In this document: one piece after another, positions 7,396 through 16,881 of the stretch
Position numbering within the stretch: the stretch's first letter is position 1
Layout: every line of letters starts with the position of its first letter
From: Paenibacillus ottowii
GTDB taxonomy: Bacteria; Bacillota; Bacilli; Paenibacillales; Paenibacillaceae
DNA: 64,000 bases
Assembly: GCF_006874425.1 (NCBI RefSeq)
Contig: NZ_VIJZ01000009.1
Coordinates: 124,001-188,000 of the forward strand
Direction: 5' to 3'
The notes under the pieces: model-generated
The model's input: only the letters and a program-made list of their open reading frames with translations
The model's database searches: none
What the model was told of the DNA's origin: nothing
Made by a program: the position numbers and the translations under genes

Positions 7396-9935
7396 TCAAA
7401 ATAAAAAACAGTAAGGCGGTTCGTAATTTATCAGATAAAAGTTTTAAAGCGAATAAAACCCGCAATATTATTGCGATTATCGCTATTGCCTTAACCACTT
7501 TGTTATTTACGTCTGTGTTTACTATGGGGATTGGCGCGATGGAAAGTTTCCAGCAGGCAACGATGCGACAGGCTGGTGGGGGAGGGCAGGGTATTCTCAA
7601 ATATATCAACGATGAGGAATTTAATCACGTCAAAGACCACCCTCTTATTAAAGAGATAGCGTATAGCCGCTTGTTAAGTGAAAAAGTGACAAACGAGCAA
7701 TTTTTAAAGCGTCGTGCGGAGTTCTGGTATCGTGACGATGTAGGGCTAAAGCTAGGATTGATTGAGCTAGAAAAAGGCCACAAACCGGTGGCAGAAAATG
7801 AGGTTATCTCGGACTCTAGTACCTTACAGTTACTGGGTATCCCCCTGAAAGAGGGCGCCCCATTGACCTTGAAGCTTGAGGTTCACGGCAAAATGGTACA
7901 GCGTGAATTTATCCTCTCCGGCTGGTGGAAGAGTGACCCCGCCGCCATGATAGCCAGAGGTCAAATTTATGCTTCTAAAGCTTATGTGGATGCACATGCC
8001 GAAGAATTACGCTACACATATAAGCAGGATCATGATATGACCGGAGCCATCAATGCAGATATCATGTTCGATAACAGCTCGAACATGCGGGAAAATCTTA
8101 ATAAAGTGATTACAGAAAGCGGTTATTCCCTAGACCAAAATGCACCGAACTACATTGCAAGTTCTGTGAACTGGGCGTATCTTTCCAACACTTTCAGTTC
8201 GAACCCTGAAGCCGTCTTTCCCCTAGCCACTGGTCTGTTACTGATCATGCTTACTGGCTATCTAATCATCTATAATATTTTCCAAATCTCGGTGATGCGT
8301 GATATTCGTTTCTACGGTCTTCTAAAAACCGTCGGCACAACCAGCAGGCAAATCAGCAGAATCATCCGCAGACAGGCATTATTTCTTTCCTTAATCGGGG
8401 TTCCCATCGGCTTGCTCGGGGGTTTTGGTGTCGGAAAATCGCTTATCCCTCTGCTGCTTATGAACAATTATAGGCACGCTGAGGTAACCCTATCCCCCAA
8501 CCCATGGATTTTTATCGACTCCGCTCTGTTTGCAGTCGTGACAGTTATGATCAGTGCATATAAGCCTAGCAGAATTGCGGCAACTGTGTCTCCGATCGAG
8601 GCTGTAAGATACGTAGACGGAGCTACCAAAAAGGGGAAGAAAAAACTAAAAAAATCAACTAACGGTGCTAAAATGCCACTGATGGCCCGAGTCAACTTAG
8701 GGCGCAATAAGAAGCGGACTACTTTAGTGCTGCTTAGCCTTTCTCTAGGTCTAGTGCTACTGAATACTACTTTTACATTATCCCAAAGTTTGGATATGAA
8801 TAAGTTTGTGTCTAAAAGCCTCGACACTGACTTTCTGATTGCACATGCTGATTATTTTCAAGAACATTTCACCGGCCCTGACAATGCGACGGCGGAAAGC
8901 TATATTCAGGCCGTACAGGCACAACCCGGTTTTGAAGAAGGTGGACGATTGTACAGTGGCAGCCATGTATTCACTATCGAGCATAAAGAGAACAAAGAGG
9001 GGAAGGGGGAAATCGTCACTCCTGACACTCGCGGCAACTTATCTGCAATAGTGTACGGGCTTGAAGATCTCCCCCTTCACCGACTAAAATTAATTGATGG
9101 CGAACTTGATTATGGCAAGCTAGCTTCGGGAAAGTATATTTTGGAAGGGGTCCGGTTAGACAATTACGATCATCCTGAAATGGAACTATCTGTATACAAA
9201 GTAGGTGAAAAGGTTACTCTTCATAACTATATGGACACAGCAAATGCCCAGGAGTATACTAGCCATGAATTCACAGTGCTTGGTCATGTTGGCGTAAAAT
9301 CATCCAATTCTGGTGTAGCCGTTGCTAGTTATACTGACTTCTATCTCCCGGCGAATATCTACAAAACGCTTGTGAAGAAGCCTGTGGTGATGAGTTATGC
9401 CTTTAATGTATCCGATAGTAAAGAAAAAACGATGGAGAGCTTCTTAAAGAACTATACCGAAATAAAGGAGCCAACGATGCATTATAAATCCAAATTCACC
9501 TCAATTGCCGAGTTTTCAGGTATGCAAAAAACAATTCTGATGATCGGCGGTACGCTCAGTATTATTATTGGTATGATTGGCATTATTAATTTTGCAAACG
9601 CGCTTCTAACTAGTATTCTGACCCGGCATAAGGAATTTGCTATACTACAAAGCATCGGCATGACCAACAAACAATTAAAAACAATGCTTGTTTATGAGGG
9701 TCTGTACTATGTCCTTGGCACCAGCATATGCTCCATCTTATTAGGAAGCCTATTTTCCGTCTTGATTGCGAGACCCTTGAGTGCCCAAATGTGGTTTATG
9801 AGTTATAAATTTATTATCTGGCCGCTGATCCTCATGCTGCCTGTTTTGCTCGCACTTGGGATATGTCTTCCTCTCGCTATTTATTCTCTGAGCGACAGGA
9901 AAACTATCGTAGAACGACTGCGAACAGCAGAATAA
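7392..9935 (+). CDS. ABC transporter permease with two FtsX domains
   Basis: Membrane subunit of 847 residues. An N-terminal helix (about residues 25-45) is followed by a large extracytoplasmic domain, a first FtsX block with helices between about 275 and 400, a second extracytoplasmic domain, and a final FtsX block near residues 715-835. This is longer than BceB (about 650 residues) and resembles the twin-FtsX permeases common in Clostridia and Bacilli. Such complexes usually act on envelope-bound substrates rather than as classic importers. A role in immunity to the neighbouring peptides is possible but not shown. Confidence 0.87.
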   Translation: MIKIKNSKAVRNLSDKSFKANKTRNIIAIIAIALTTLLFTSVFTMGIGAMESFQQATMRQAGGGGQGILKYINDEEFNHVKDHPLIKEIAYSRLLSEKVTNEQFLKRRAEFWYRDDVGLKLGLIELEKGHKPVAENEVISDSSTLQLLGIPLKEGAPLTLKLEVHGKMVQREFILSGWWKSDPAAMIARGQIYASKAYVDAHAEELRYTYKQDHDMTGAINADIMFDNSSNMRENLNKVITESGYSLDQNAPNYIASSVNWAYLSNTFSSNPEAVFPLATGLLLIMLTGYLIIYNIFQISVMRDIRFYGLLKTVGTTSRQISRIIRRQALFLSLIGVPIGLLGGFGVGKSLIPLLLMNNYRHAEVTLSPNPWIFIDSALFAVVTVMISAYKPSRIAATVSPIEAVRYVDGATKKGKKKLKKSTNGAKMPLMARVNLGRNKKRTTLVLLSLSLGLVLLNTTFTLSQSLDMNKFVSKSLDTDFLIAHADYFQEHFTGPDNATAESYIQAVQAQPGFEEGGRLYSGSHVFTIEHKENKEGKGEIVTPDTRGNLSAIVYGLEDLPLHRLKLIDGELDYGKLASGKYILEGVRLDNYDHPEMELSVYKVGEKVTLHNYMDTANAQEYTSHEFTVLGHVGVKSSNSGVAVASYTDFYLPANIYKTLVKKPVVMSYAFNVSDSKEKTMESFLKNYTEIKEPTMHYKSKFTSIAEFSGMQKTILMIGGTLSIIIGMIGIINFANALLTSILTRHKEFAILQSIGMTNKQLKTMLVYEGLYYVLGTSICSILLGSLFSVLIARPLSAQMWFMSYKFIIWPLILMLPVLLALGICLPLAIYSLSDRKTIVERLRTAE

Positions 9936-9956
9936 ACACTCCTTAGTTAAGAAAAG

Positions 9957-9991
9957 AAATGACCTAGCAAAAACTTATAGCTAGGTCATTT
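9957..9991. terminator. Terminator hairpin after the ABC permease
   Basis: Perfect 12-bp inverted repeat AAATGACCTAGC/GCTAGGTCATTT with an 11-nt loop; it can serve both strands. Confidence 0.75.
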
Positions 9992-9992
9992 C

Positions 9993-10139
9993 TTAGTTAC
10001 TCAACTGTATAATTAGTACCCGTTCCCTAACCTCCCTGAAATTTATTATAATAATGAGAAAACAGATAAAATGCATACGTACCACCTTTAATTTGAACTC
10101 TGGTGTGTATATTCTAAACATCTGTCCTTTGATGGTCAT
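9993..10139 (-). pseudogene. IS3-family transposase OrfA remnant
   Basis: A 48-codon frame starts MTIKGQMFRIYTPEFKLKVV, which resembles the N-terminal helix-turn-helix of IS3/IS150-type OrfA proteins, then degenerates after about residue 24. No orfB or clear terminal inverted repeats remain. It marks old mobile-element activity at the edge of the accessory cluster. Confidence 0.5.
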
Positions 10140-10240
10140 GACAAATCCCCTTTAGAAAGTAGTGCCAGATCACATCATATATGTGCCCTTTTAACACTCT
10201 CTACCCAAAGGGGATAATATCACCGACCCCATCTGAGGAA

Positions 10241-11296
10241 TCAGTGGGTAGAAAGAAGAAACTCGAAGTTTTTTAATATATATTCATACTCCTTCACTAT
10301 TGAATAGTGTATCCTTTGAGTTGCACAAAATATGGGTGATGATTCATAATAATTTCCAGTTTGGATTTTATTAATAATTTTACACATTTTGCTGCGACAA
10401 TTATTATACATAGCACACTTTGTACAAGCTCCTTGGTTCTTTTGATTGATTACGTCTAAATTGGATAAACGCTGTTCAATTATATCGGAAAACACGTCTC
10501 CCATGGAAAATTCTCCGTGTCCTACTGCAAGAATACAAGGATAGATTTTTCCTTCACTGGAGATATGAAAGCTGTTATGACAGCCGTCACAGACCCCTCT
10601 TGGTCGGAAATGTTCGTTTTTGAAATTATATAAGAAGTACTGTGCTTTGGTAAGATTGTTATTCACCATATATGAAAATATTTCGTTAAGATTACTTTGA
10701 TAAACTTTCATAAGGTCTTTATTCCAATTCGAATCACTTTCATCCATCGCAAAGGTGACAATCGGGTACCCCTTCTCAGAGAGGAAAATATAATTGTCAG
10801 CAAAATATGAAACATTATTAGGTGTAACGGTCATTCTTACTCGGAAAGAATGTGATTGATGATTAATGTAATCAAGGGTTTCAATCACTCGATTGAAACT
10901 TCCTTTCCCATTTCTGTATACTCTATTGATATCGTGACTTTCCTGCTTCCCATCCAAACTAACTGTTAATTGTATATTTTTGGAGACATAATCAAGCATC
11001 TCTTCGTTATAAATAGTTCCATTTGTCGTCATTGTAAAAGAAATTTCGCCATGGTTTTTTTGTTTTAATTCTTCTACAAGATAATGAATGATCGGATAAT
11101 TAAGTAATGGTTCCCCCCCATGTAATGCTATGCGTATTTCATCTTTATGTTCCAAAGGATTTGCAGCAAGCTTTTTTTCCGTAAAATCAATAGCTTTTGC
11201 AGCCGTTTCCCTATTCATCGTTTTTGGGGCTTTGCTCACATAACAATATTTACATCTCAAGTTACAATCTTCAGTTACCCAATATGTGAATTTCAT
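10241..11296 (-). CDS. Radical SAM/SPASM peptide maturase (CXXX-repeat target type)
   Basis: Radical SAM enzyme of 351 residues. The iron-sulfur motif CNLRCKYC is at residues 11-18, right after the start (MKFTYWVTED), and GGEP is at 60-63. The C-terminal third is a Cys-rich SPASM domain (VCDGC, YPC, ACTKC, NNC, MC, FC) that would hold two auxiliary clusters. The start and spacing resemble maturases whose substrates carry repeated Cys-x-x-x units. It would install thioether or similar cross-links on a ribosomal peptide. It is the second gene of a minus-strand pair, 25 nt after the other maturase. Substrate unknown; the Cys-rich peptides at 5.5-6.1 kb are candidates. Confidence 0.85.
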   Translation of the reverse strand: MKFTYWVTEDCNLRCKYCYVSKAPKTMNRETAAKAIDFTEKKLAANPLEHKDEIRIALHGGEPLLNYPIIHYLVEELKQKNHGEISFTMTTNGTIYNEEMLDYVSKNIQLTVSLDGKQESHDINRVYRNGKGSFNRVIETLDYINHQSHSFRVRMTVTPNNVSYFADNYIFLSEKGYPIVTFAMDESDSNWNKDLMKVYQSNLNEIFSYMVNNNLTKAQYFLYNFKNEHFRPRGVCDGCHNSFHISSEGKIYPCILAVGHGEFSMGDVFSDIIEQRLSNLDVINQKNQGACTKCAMYNNCRSKMCKIINKIQTGNYYESSPIFCATQRIHYSIVKEYEYILKNFEFLLSTH

Positions 11297-11321
11297 GGCA
11301 TTACTCTCCTTATATAAAGAT

Positions 11322-12554
11322 TTAGCTATTCCAAACTAGTTCTTGAAGTTGTTTCTTTTGTTTTTGACATATGATATCGAACAACTCTTGGTTTTGGTGC
11401 AAATAATAGATATTGCTAATGCAGTGGTGGCAAAATAAATTAACGTCGCAGTTATTACAGGGTTCAAATTTCCATGGCCTTACACATCCTATTTTATTAT
11501 GATCTGCTTTTTGATTGCCTTTAGCCATTAATTCAATTAAATTATTATCAAATACATTTCCTAAAACAAAATCATCAGACTCCATTAACCCCCCACAGGG
11601 ATAGATGTTTCCATTTCCTCCAATAAATATTTCTCTTTTTGCTGGTGAACAAAGTCGACAGGTAACATCTTGAGAGGTCAGATCGTCTACAAAAGGATTT
11701 TCGGGAAAAATTTCTTCACTATTTTCTCCTGCCCTTCCAGCAGATGTTAAGATGCGCACTACGGGTTCAACTTCTAAATATTCACATAAATCAATAAACT
11801 TCTCTCTACCTCCGTCAGAAGTATATTTTGTAATAACCATTGATAATGCGATTTTTTTTAACCCTTTACTTTGCAATAGTTTTATACTTTTTATAACTCT
11901 ACTAAAAACACCTTTGCCTCTAATTTGATTGCAGGTTTCTTCATCATAACCGTCCAGACTAAGGGAAACCTTATCTACATACCTAATCAATTGTTCCACA
12001 TTTTTTGGGGTTATAAAAAGGCCATTGGTAGAGAGCAAAATGGCTCCGTTGAATGTTTGTTTTATGTACGCCAAAAGCTCCATGATATCTAATCGCATCA
12101 TAGGCTCTCCACCCGTAACATTGATGGCTTGGGGTTTAAGAACGACGATCTGATCAATGATTTCTTTCACTTTTTCAGTTGTTAGCGCATCGGTAAAATG
12201 GGCATCCGCTGAAGCGCTGCAATGTTTACAGTGTAAATTACATCTATTTGTTAATCCTAGATAAACAACATCTAAGACCTCTTCATGAATATTGGTTAAT
12301 TGTTCTTCGGTTAGAATACATTTGATATTTACTAATTCATAAAAGAGACTTGTTAAATTATGAATAACGTCAGCATGTTGAGAACTTTTGGTAGGATTTA
12401 ATAATGACTCAATTTGCCCTTTATTAACTATATCCTTCAGTACAAGATAATAAGAGCTAGAGGTTTTCAAAAAAGCCCCTGATTTTGTATTCGCGATAAT
12501 GACTTGATGATTATGAAATAGTTCACGTGAGTAAGGATTTAAAACATATACCAT
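11322..12554 (-). CDS. Radical SAM/SPASM peptide maturase with N-terminal recognition-like domain
   Basis: Radical SAM enzyme of 410 residues from the ATG at 12554, which has GAGGAG 8 nt upstream; a longer frame begins at 12611 without a good site. Residues 1-95 precede the radical core and look like a PqqD-type winged-helix recognition domain (inference from length and secondary-structure pattern). The core has CNLHCKHC at 105-112 and GGEP at 148-151. The C-terminal SPASM region has cysteines in DVTCRLC, YPCGG, GCVRPW, CNNC and FCHHC. It probably binds the leader of the precursor peptide and starts the modification. First gene of the minus-strand maturase pair. Confidence 0.85.
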   Translation of the reverse strand: MVYVLNPYSRELFHNHQVIIANTKSGAFLKTSSSYYLVLKDIVNKGQIESLLNPTKSSQHADVIHNLTSLFYELVNIKCILTEEQLTNIHEEVLDVVYLGLTNRCNLHCKHCSASADAHFTDALTTEKVKEIIDQIVVLKPQAINVTGGEPMMRLDIMELLAYIKQTFNGAILLSTNGLFITPKNVEQLIRYVDKVSLSLDGYDEETCNQIRGKGVFSRVIKSIKLLQSKGLKKIALSMVITKYTSDGGREKFIDLCEYLEVEPVVRILTSAGRAGENSEEIFPENPFVDDLTSQDVTCRLCSPAKREIFIGGNGNIYPCGGLMESDDFVLGNVFDNNLIELMAKGNQKADHNKIGCVRPWKFEPCNNCDVNLFCHHCISNIYYLHQNQELFDIICQKQKKQLQELVWNS

Positions 12555-12880
12555 GATTTTTCTCCTCTCATACATCCCAAATTCATTTTCCACTCTATAT
12601 AAATAGATCATGAATTGTTCTGATATTTACTGTTATGTCATAATCTAATGTTTTAATGCCATAAATTGATAATGATTAGAGTTAAATAGCAATGGATTCT
12701 TTAGAGTATCTGAGGGGGTGAGAGAAAGTTACGCTACATCCGTAAAAAACGTATACATAGATGTATTTCACGACATTAAAGAGGTCATTTATACCATAAA
12801 TATAATTATTAGATATTCAATAGTAGAATGAGAAGTAGCTTCTTTTATATATTTGTATCAGAAGGGCGGAATGGAAATTT
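12555..12880. promoter_or_regulatory. Divergent promoter region between maturases and exporter
   Basis: About 326 AT-rich nt separate the divergently transcribed radical SAM operon and ABC exporter operon. I looked for a precursor gene here on both strands and found no Cys-containing frame with a usable ribosome binding site. A 37-codon GTG frame beginning near 12717 lacks Cys and proper spacing. Confidence 0.45.
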
Positions 12881-13840
12881 ATGCTTAGAAAATATAATTG
12901 GATTTTTAAAGAAGTTCATAAATTTTATCTTTTTATTGTACTTATTTTAGTTTTTCAAGCTTTAGATACAATACTTAGCATGATAATTCCCCAATACATA
13001 AGTAAAATTGTTGACTCTGGGTTAATATCCAAAGATCTCTCCTTAATTGTGAAGTTTATAGGAATAGCAACAGGCTTATTTATTCTATCTCACCTATGCA
13101 GTTTACTTTGTGAATTCATTTTTGCCGAATTAGGTAAAAGAATCTCTTATGCTATGAAAAAAAAGTTGTTAGAAAAGTTTTTTGTTTTGCCAGGTGAGAC
13201 CATTACTTCAAACAACGATAAGCTATTTTCCCTGTTTATTAACGACATCGGAATCATCGAAAGATTAGTATCCCACGGTATCCCAATGCTGATATCAAGC
13301 TTACTTTTTCTAATTGTTATTTGTATCGTATTGCTTTTTTTCAACTACAAATTATTTACACTCGTACTTTTGATCATGCTTTTAACAATGATTAGTCAAA
13401 TATTCTTTAATAAAAGAATTACGCAAAAGACAAAAGCAGTTATGAATGCTTATGATGACTCTATTTCTTATATTAGGCATACGCTTGGATCACTTCTGTA
13501 TTCTATTGGAATGGATATAAAAGACTATATTTTGGGAAAGTACATGCCTTTAGAGGAAAAATCACTTGAAGCTTATAGACTGAGAAGCAATACAATTATC
13601 GTAGCTTCCACTGTCCCTTCTGTCATTACCTCTATTGGAAGTGTATTGCTTTTGGGGATTGGTACAATTTTAGTAATGAAAGGCCAAACAAGTATGGGAG
13701 TACTGACGGTATTTGTTTATTATTCAAATCAGATCATAAGTCCCATCAAAAGTGTTACAAACTATGTGGCCGCTTGGAAGCAGGCAAAAGTATCAATCGA
13801 AAGAATTGAGTCGATTATAAGAGCTGAAGAGGTGAAATAA
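12881..13840 (+). CDS. ABC exporter membrane subunit
   Basis: A 319-residue ABC type-1 exporter membrane domain with about six hydrophobic segments and no nucleotide-binding domain. The ATPase is a separate gene 1 nt downstream (13842). Full-length peptide exporters usually fuse these domains, so this is a split form. No C39 peptidase domain is present, so leader removal must be done elsewhere; the subtilase at 16.9-17.9 kb is the obvious candidate. It probably exports the modified peptide or protects against it. Diverges from the radical SAM operon. Confidence 0.83.
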   Translation: MLRKYNWIFKEVHKFYLFIVLILVFQALDTILSMIIPQYISKIVDSGLISKDLSLIVKFIGIATGLFILSHLCSLLCEFIFAELGKRISYAMKKKLLEKFFVLPGETITSNNDKLFSLFINDIGIIERLVSHGIPMLISSLLFLIVICIVLLFFNYKLFTLVLLIMLLTMISQIFFNKRITQKTKAVMNAYDDSISYIRHTLGSLLYSIGMDIKDYILGKYMPLEEKSLEAYRLRSNTIIVASTVPSVITSIGSVLLLGIGTILVMKGQTSMGVLTVFVYYSNQIISPIKSVTNYVAAWKQAKVSIERIESIIRAEEVK

Positions 13841-13841
13841 A

Positions 13842-14462
13842 ATGGACATAGAATTTAAAAATGTAAGTTATAGCTATAACGGTTTGGAAAAAGTGCTATC
13901 CGATGTCTCGTTCTCTGTTCATGGAAATCATATTTTTTGCCTTTCAGGACGCAACGGGGCAGGAAAAAGCACACTATTAAAATTACTCACCAAGATTAAT
14001 TGTAATTATACAGGTGAAATCTTAGTGAACGAAAAGGAAATGAGAGAATGGAAACGTAAAGATATTATCAGCAAAATAGGGATTTGCTTCCAAGAACCCG
14101 TCATGTATGTAGATACGATCTTTAACAATATAACTTTGGGGCAACCGGGTATCCCTATGACGCAATTGAATTCATATATTGAATTATTGGATACCAAGAA
14201 ATTTATCGAAGAAAGTAAAAAAGATCAAATAATCGGTAAAAACTTTTCTTTATCAGGAGGACAGCAGCAATTAATTTCGATACTGCGGAATATCTATACT
14301 AATAAAGAAGTATTAATTTTTGATGAACCCACTTCAAATTTAGATGGTGTTGTAAAAAAGAACTTTATTGATCTATTAGATGATCTAAAGTACAACCATA
14401 CCATTATATTAATTACACATGATAGTGAACTAGGGAGTAAATATGAACAAATATTGTTGTAA
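13842..14462 (+). CDS. ABC exporter ATPase subunit
   Basis: ATP-binding subunit of 206 residues, near the minimum for a complete ABC ATPase. Walker A is GRNGAGKST around residue 36, the Q-loop is CFQEPVMY, the signature is LSGGQQQ, Walker B is VLIFDEPTSNLDG and the H-loop is LITHD. It pairs with the membrane subunit one nucleotide upstream. The signature and D-loop are intact, so it should be active. The following gene converges on it after about 55 nt. Confidence 0.87.
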   Translation: MDIEFKNVSYSYNGLEKVLSDVSFSVHGNHIFCLSGRNGAGKSTLLKLLTKINCNYTGEILVNEKEMREWKRKDIISKIGICFQEPVMYVDTIFNNITLGQPGIPMTQLNSYIELLDTKKFIEESKKDQIIGKNFSLSGGQQQLISILRNIYTNKEVLIFDEPTSNLDGVVKKNFIDLLDDLKYNHTIILITHDSELGSKYEQILL

Positions 14463-14517
14463 TGCAGGAGCAGGACGTAGCTGCATAAGCGTCTACGCCC
14501 TTTCAGGAATTCGGTTC

Positions 14518-15822
14518 CTATTCTAAGTCCCATAAAATAATATTGACGCAAAACTGATCTCCCACGGTCCTTATATCCAGGATTCCTGAGTTTTCTTTTA
14601 CAATCTGCTTGACACTTTTCAATCCAAAACCATGATTTTTTCTATTCTTTTTATTACTTATAAAATTACTATTTACAAACAGTGGATTAAACGTATTGGA
14701 AATCTCTATATAAAGCTGCTTTTCATGATATTTTAATTTTATATCCATTGTTTTCTTACCTTCAGTTACCTTGTCACAGCCCTCTATTGCATTATCCAGC
14801 AAATTACCAAATACAACGGCTATAATATTATTATTTAGAGAAAATTTTTCTGGAAGAAAACTATCAACGTTCACTACAATACTTTTTTTAGTAGCTAAAT
14901 TTATTTTCTCGGTGAGTACGTAATTAAGCACATTGTTGGGTGTATATTTCTGAGTTTCAGTACATTTAATATCTGAGAGAATTCCTTCTATAAACCCCTC
15001 AGCTGCCTCTACGTTATTTTCTTTCAGCAATCCTTTTAAGGTCAACAGTTCATTTCTCATATCATGCCTGATTCTCCGAATTTCTTTCTGCGATTTTTCC
15101 AGATTATCATAATGAATATTTTCTGCTTTGAGATTGAAGTTTAATAATTCCTGCTCTATCATTTCGCCGTACATTCGGCTTAATTGTTCATAAATAATTA
15201 ACATGATGATATTGATTGATAAAACACCAATCATAGAAATTACACTTAACCACTCATTTGGGTTCTTACCTGACATTAAAATCAAATCAAAATGACTGCA
15301 CAACATGCAAAGAGTTATGATAGGAACTGCAAACAAACACATGTATAAATAATGCAGAGTAGTTTCTCTTTGATAAACATCTATTTTAAAAAGTAAAGGG
15401 ACCCATAAAAAAAAGAAAAATTTACTGATTTCTGAGAGGAGAGCACCCGCTTCGTAATAATAAGACACATTATCTGATGTAAGGAGTACATTTGGAAAAC
15501 AAGCATTCATGATGGCGCAACATACTCCTACAGATAAGATTTCAATTGCAATTACAACTGTACCCCAACACAGTTTTGTTGTTATATGATTTTTTGGGTA
15601 AAAACAAAGTATAGTGAACACTGGAACAACGTTTAGCATAACATCAAATGTTGTTTTCAAAAAGTACATACCGACTACTGTCAGACCTATTAATGCAATC
15701 GTAAACAGCCAGATTTTCTCCGTCGAAAGTCCCCTTTTAGTAAATAAAACTTTATTCAGAAATCTACTTATAATGAAAATATCAAAAGAATTTAGTATAA
15801 AATCAAACATGACTCTTTCCAA
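14518..15822 (-). CDS. AgrC-like sensor kinase (GHKL family)
   Basis: Membrane sensor kinase of 434 residues. About six or seven hydrophobic helices fill the first 200 residues. The dimerisation helix carries the phosphoacceptor in IRRIRHDMRNEL, and the GHKL ATPase domain has NLLDNAIEG and GFGLKSVKQI. This layout is that of AgrC/ComD-type peptide-pheromone receptors. It is encoded directly downstream of, and abuts, its LytTR regulator. No AgrB or classic AgrD is seen nearby, so the signal may be the RiPP product itself or another peptide. Confidence 0.87.
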   Translation of the reverse strand: MERVMFDFILNSFDIFIISRFLNKVLFTKRGLSTEKIWLFTIALIGLTVVGMYFLKTTFDVMLNVVPVFTILCFYPKNHITTKLCWGTVVIAIEILSVGVCCAIMNACFPNVLLTSDNVSYYYEAGALLSEISKFFFFLWVPLLFKIDVYQRETTLHYLYMCLFAVPIITLCMLCSHFDLILMSGKNPNEWLSVISMIGVLSINIIMLIIYEQLSRMYGEMIEQELLNFNLKAENIHYDNLEKSQKEIRRIRHDMRNELLTLKGLLKENNVEAAEGFIEGILSDIKCTETQKYTPNNVLNYVLTEKINLATKKSIVVNVDSFLPEKFSLNNNIIAVVFGNLLDNAIEGCDKVTEGKKTMDIKLKYHEKQLYIEISNTFNPLFVNSNFISNKKNRKNHGFGLKSVKQIVKENSGILDIRTVGDQFCVNIILWDLE

Positions 15823-16557
15823 TTAGAATCTCTTCCTCATATAATTAATCATTTTTTGTTTAAAATCTTTTTTATACTTTCTACTGATCGGTAGTTCCAA
15901 ATAAGTGTCCTGAATTTCGCCATTTACGATCCGTTTCATCATAATATTTTCGCATTTTATTCCCACAACGTATTTCAGGTTAATGATATACGAAGCATGA
16001 ATCTGAGTGAAAGCCATGGGATCAAGTTGAGCAAGTATTTGTGAAGTTGTCTGATTACACTTATACTCTTTTGTCTCTGTATAAATATGAGCAGCCCTTC
16101 CACTTTTCTCAAAGTACATAATTTCATCTTCGTTTATAATGAGCTTATTTCGTTCATAGCTAAACTCGAAATAACTATGTGAACTATGCAAATAGTGATC
16201 AGCTCTTTGAAGAACCTCAAAAAGGGTTTCTTTATTCACAGGTTTTAGTATGTAATCAAAGGTTTGTACTTTAAATACATCTGGCATGTATTCGTCATAA
16301 TTGGTTACAAAGATAATTACAGCTTTATTGTCAAACTCTCTTACTTTTTTGGCTAAACTAATGCCATCCATATCCGCCATCTCAATATCAAGCAGATAAA
16401 TATTGTATTCCGTTTTATTCTTAGCTACATATTGCAGCAACTTTTGCCCACTTCCAAAAGTATCTACTTCTACTTTAGTAAAGGGATATTCTAACGTAAA
16501 CCTCTCCACCCGGGCCAGTTCTACATTTGTATCATCACACAGAGCAATGTTTAACAT
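15823..16557 (-). CDS. LytTR-family response regulator (AgrA-like)
   Basis: Response regulator of 244 residues with a receiver domain (CDDTN near residue 8, phosphoacceptor in YLLDIEMADMDG, KPVNKE later). A C-terminal LytTR DNA-binding domain follows (about residues 135-240: INEDEIMYFE, THASYIINL-like segment, LPISRKYK). Its stop abuts the kinase gene, giving one minus-strand operon. LytTR regulators of this type often switch on bacteriocin or peptide gene clusters in response to a pheromone; the targets here are not visible. Confidence 0.88.
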   Translation of the reverse strand: MLNIALCDDTNVELARVERFTLEYPFTKVEVDTFGSGQKLLQYVAKNKTEYNIYLLDIEMADMDGISLAKKVREFDNKAVIIFVTNYDEYMPDVFKVQTFDYILKPVNKETLFEVLQRADHYLHSSHSYFEFSYERNKLIINEDEIMYFEKSGRAAHIYTETKEYKCNQTTSQILAQLDPMAFTQIHASYIINLKYVVGIKCENIMMKRIVNGEIQDTYLELPISRKYKKDFKQKMINYMRKRF

Positions 16558-16881
16558 CCAATCACATCCCTACATACATTAATTATTCTTAATTGTAAAG
16601 TATCGTGTATAAGTTAACTCATGCACTTCACATCAATGAATTAATTCTCAGTTGCAAGGAACAATATGATTTCCGGTTATGCCCAGCACAATTCCAATCC
16701 CCTCTTTGCTGGGTTTATTATGGAGTTTCAAAGTTGACCTTATTTATTATATAGATCTTACTAATTACATATATAGTATACCATTTCAAGTTTTCTATAA
16801 TCAACTCTTTTTTCTAAATAAATACATTTTTATATTTTTATTTAAATACTAAAAATATAGATTTCAAACAGCTTAATTTGA
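16558..16881 (-). promoter_or_regulatory. Upstream region of the LytTR system; possible mini-ORF
   Basis: A 324-nt AT-rich gap. The inverted repeat CCCAGCA/TGCTGGG (16683-16713) is the clearest structure. Within it, on the minus strand, a 13-codon GTG frame (16648-16689) has AGAGGGG about 9 nt upstream and would encode a peptide ending HIVPCN. This is too short to call as a gene but is noted as a possible signal peptide. No other feature is seen. Confidence 0.3.

Noticed and set aside
12717..12830. A 37-codon GTG frame ahead of the ABC exporter as a possible precursor
   Set aside because: The purine-rich stretch touches the start codon, there are no cysteines, and nothing resembles a leader.
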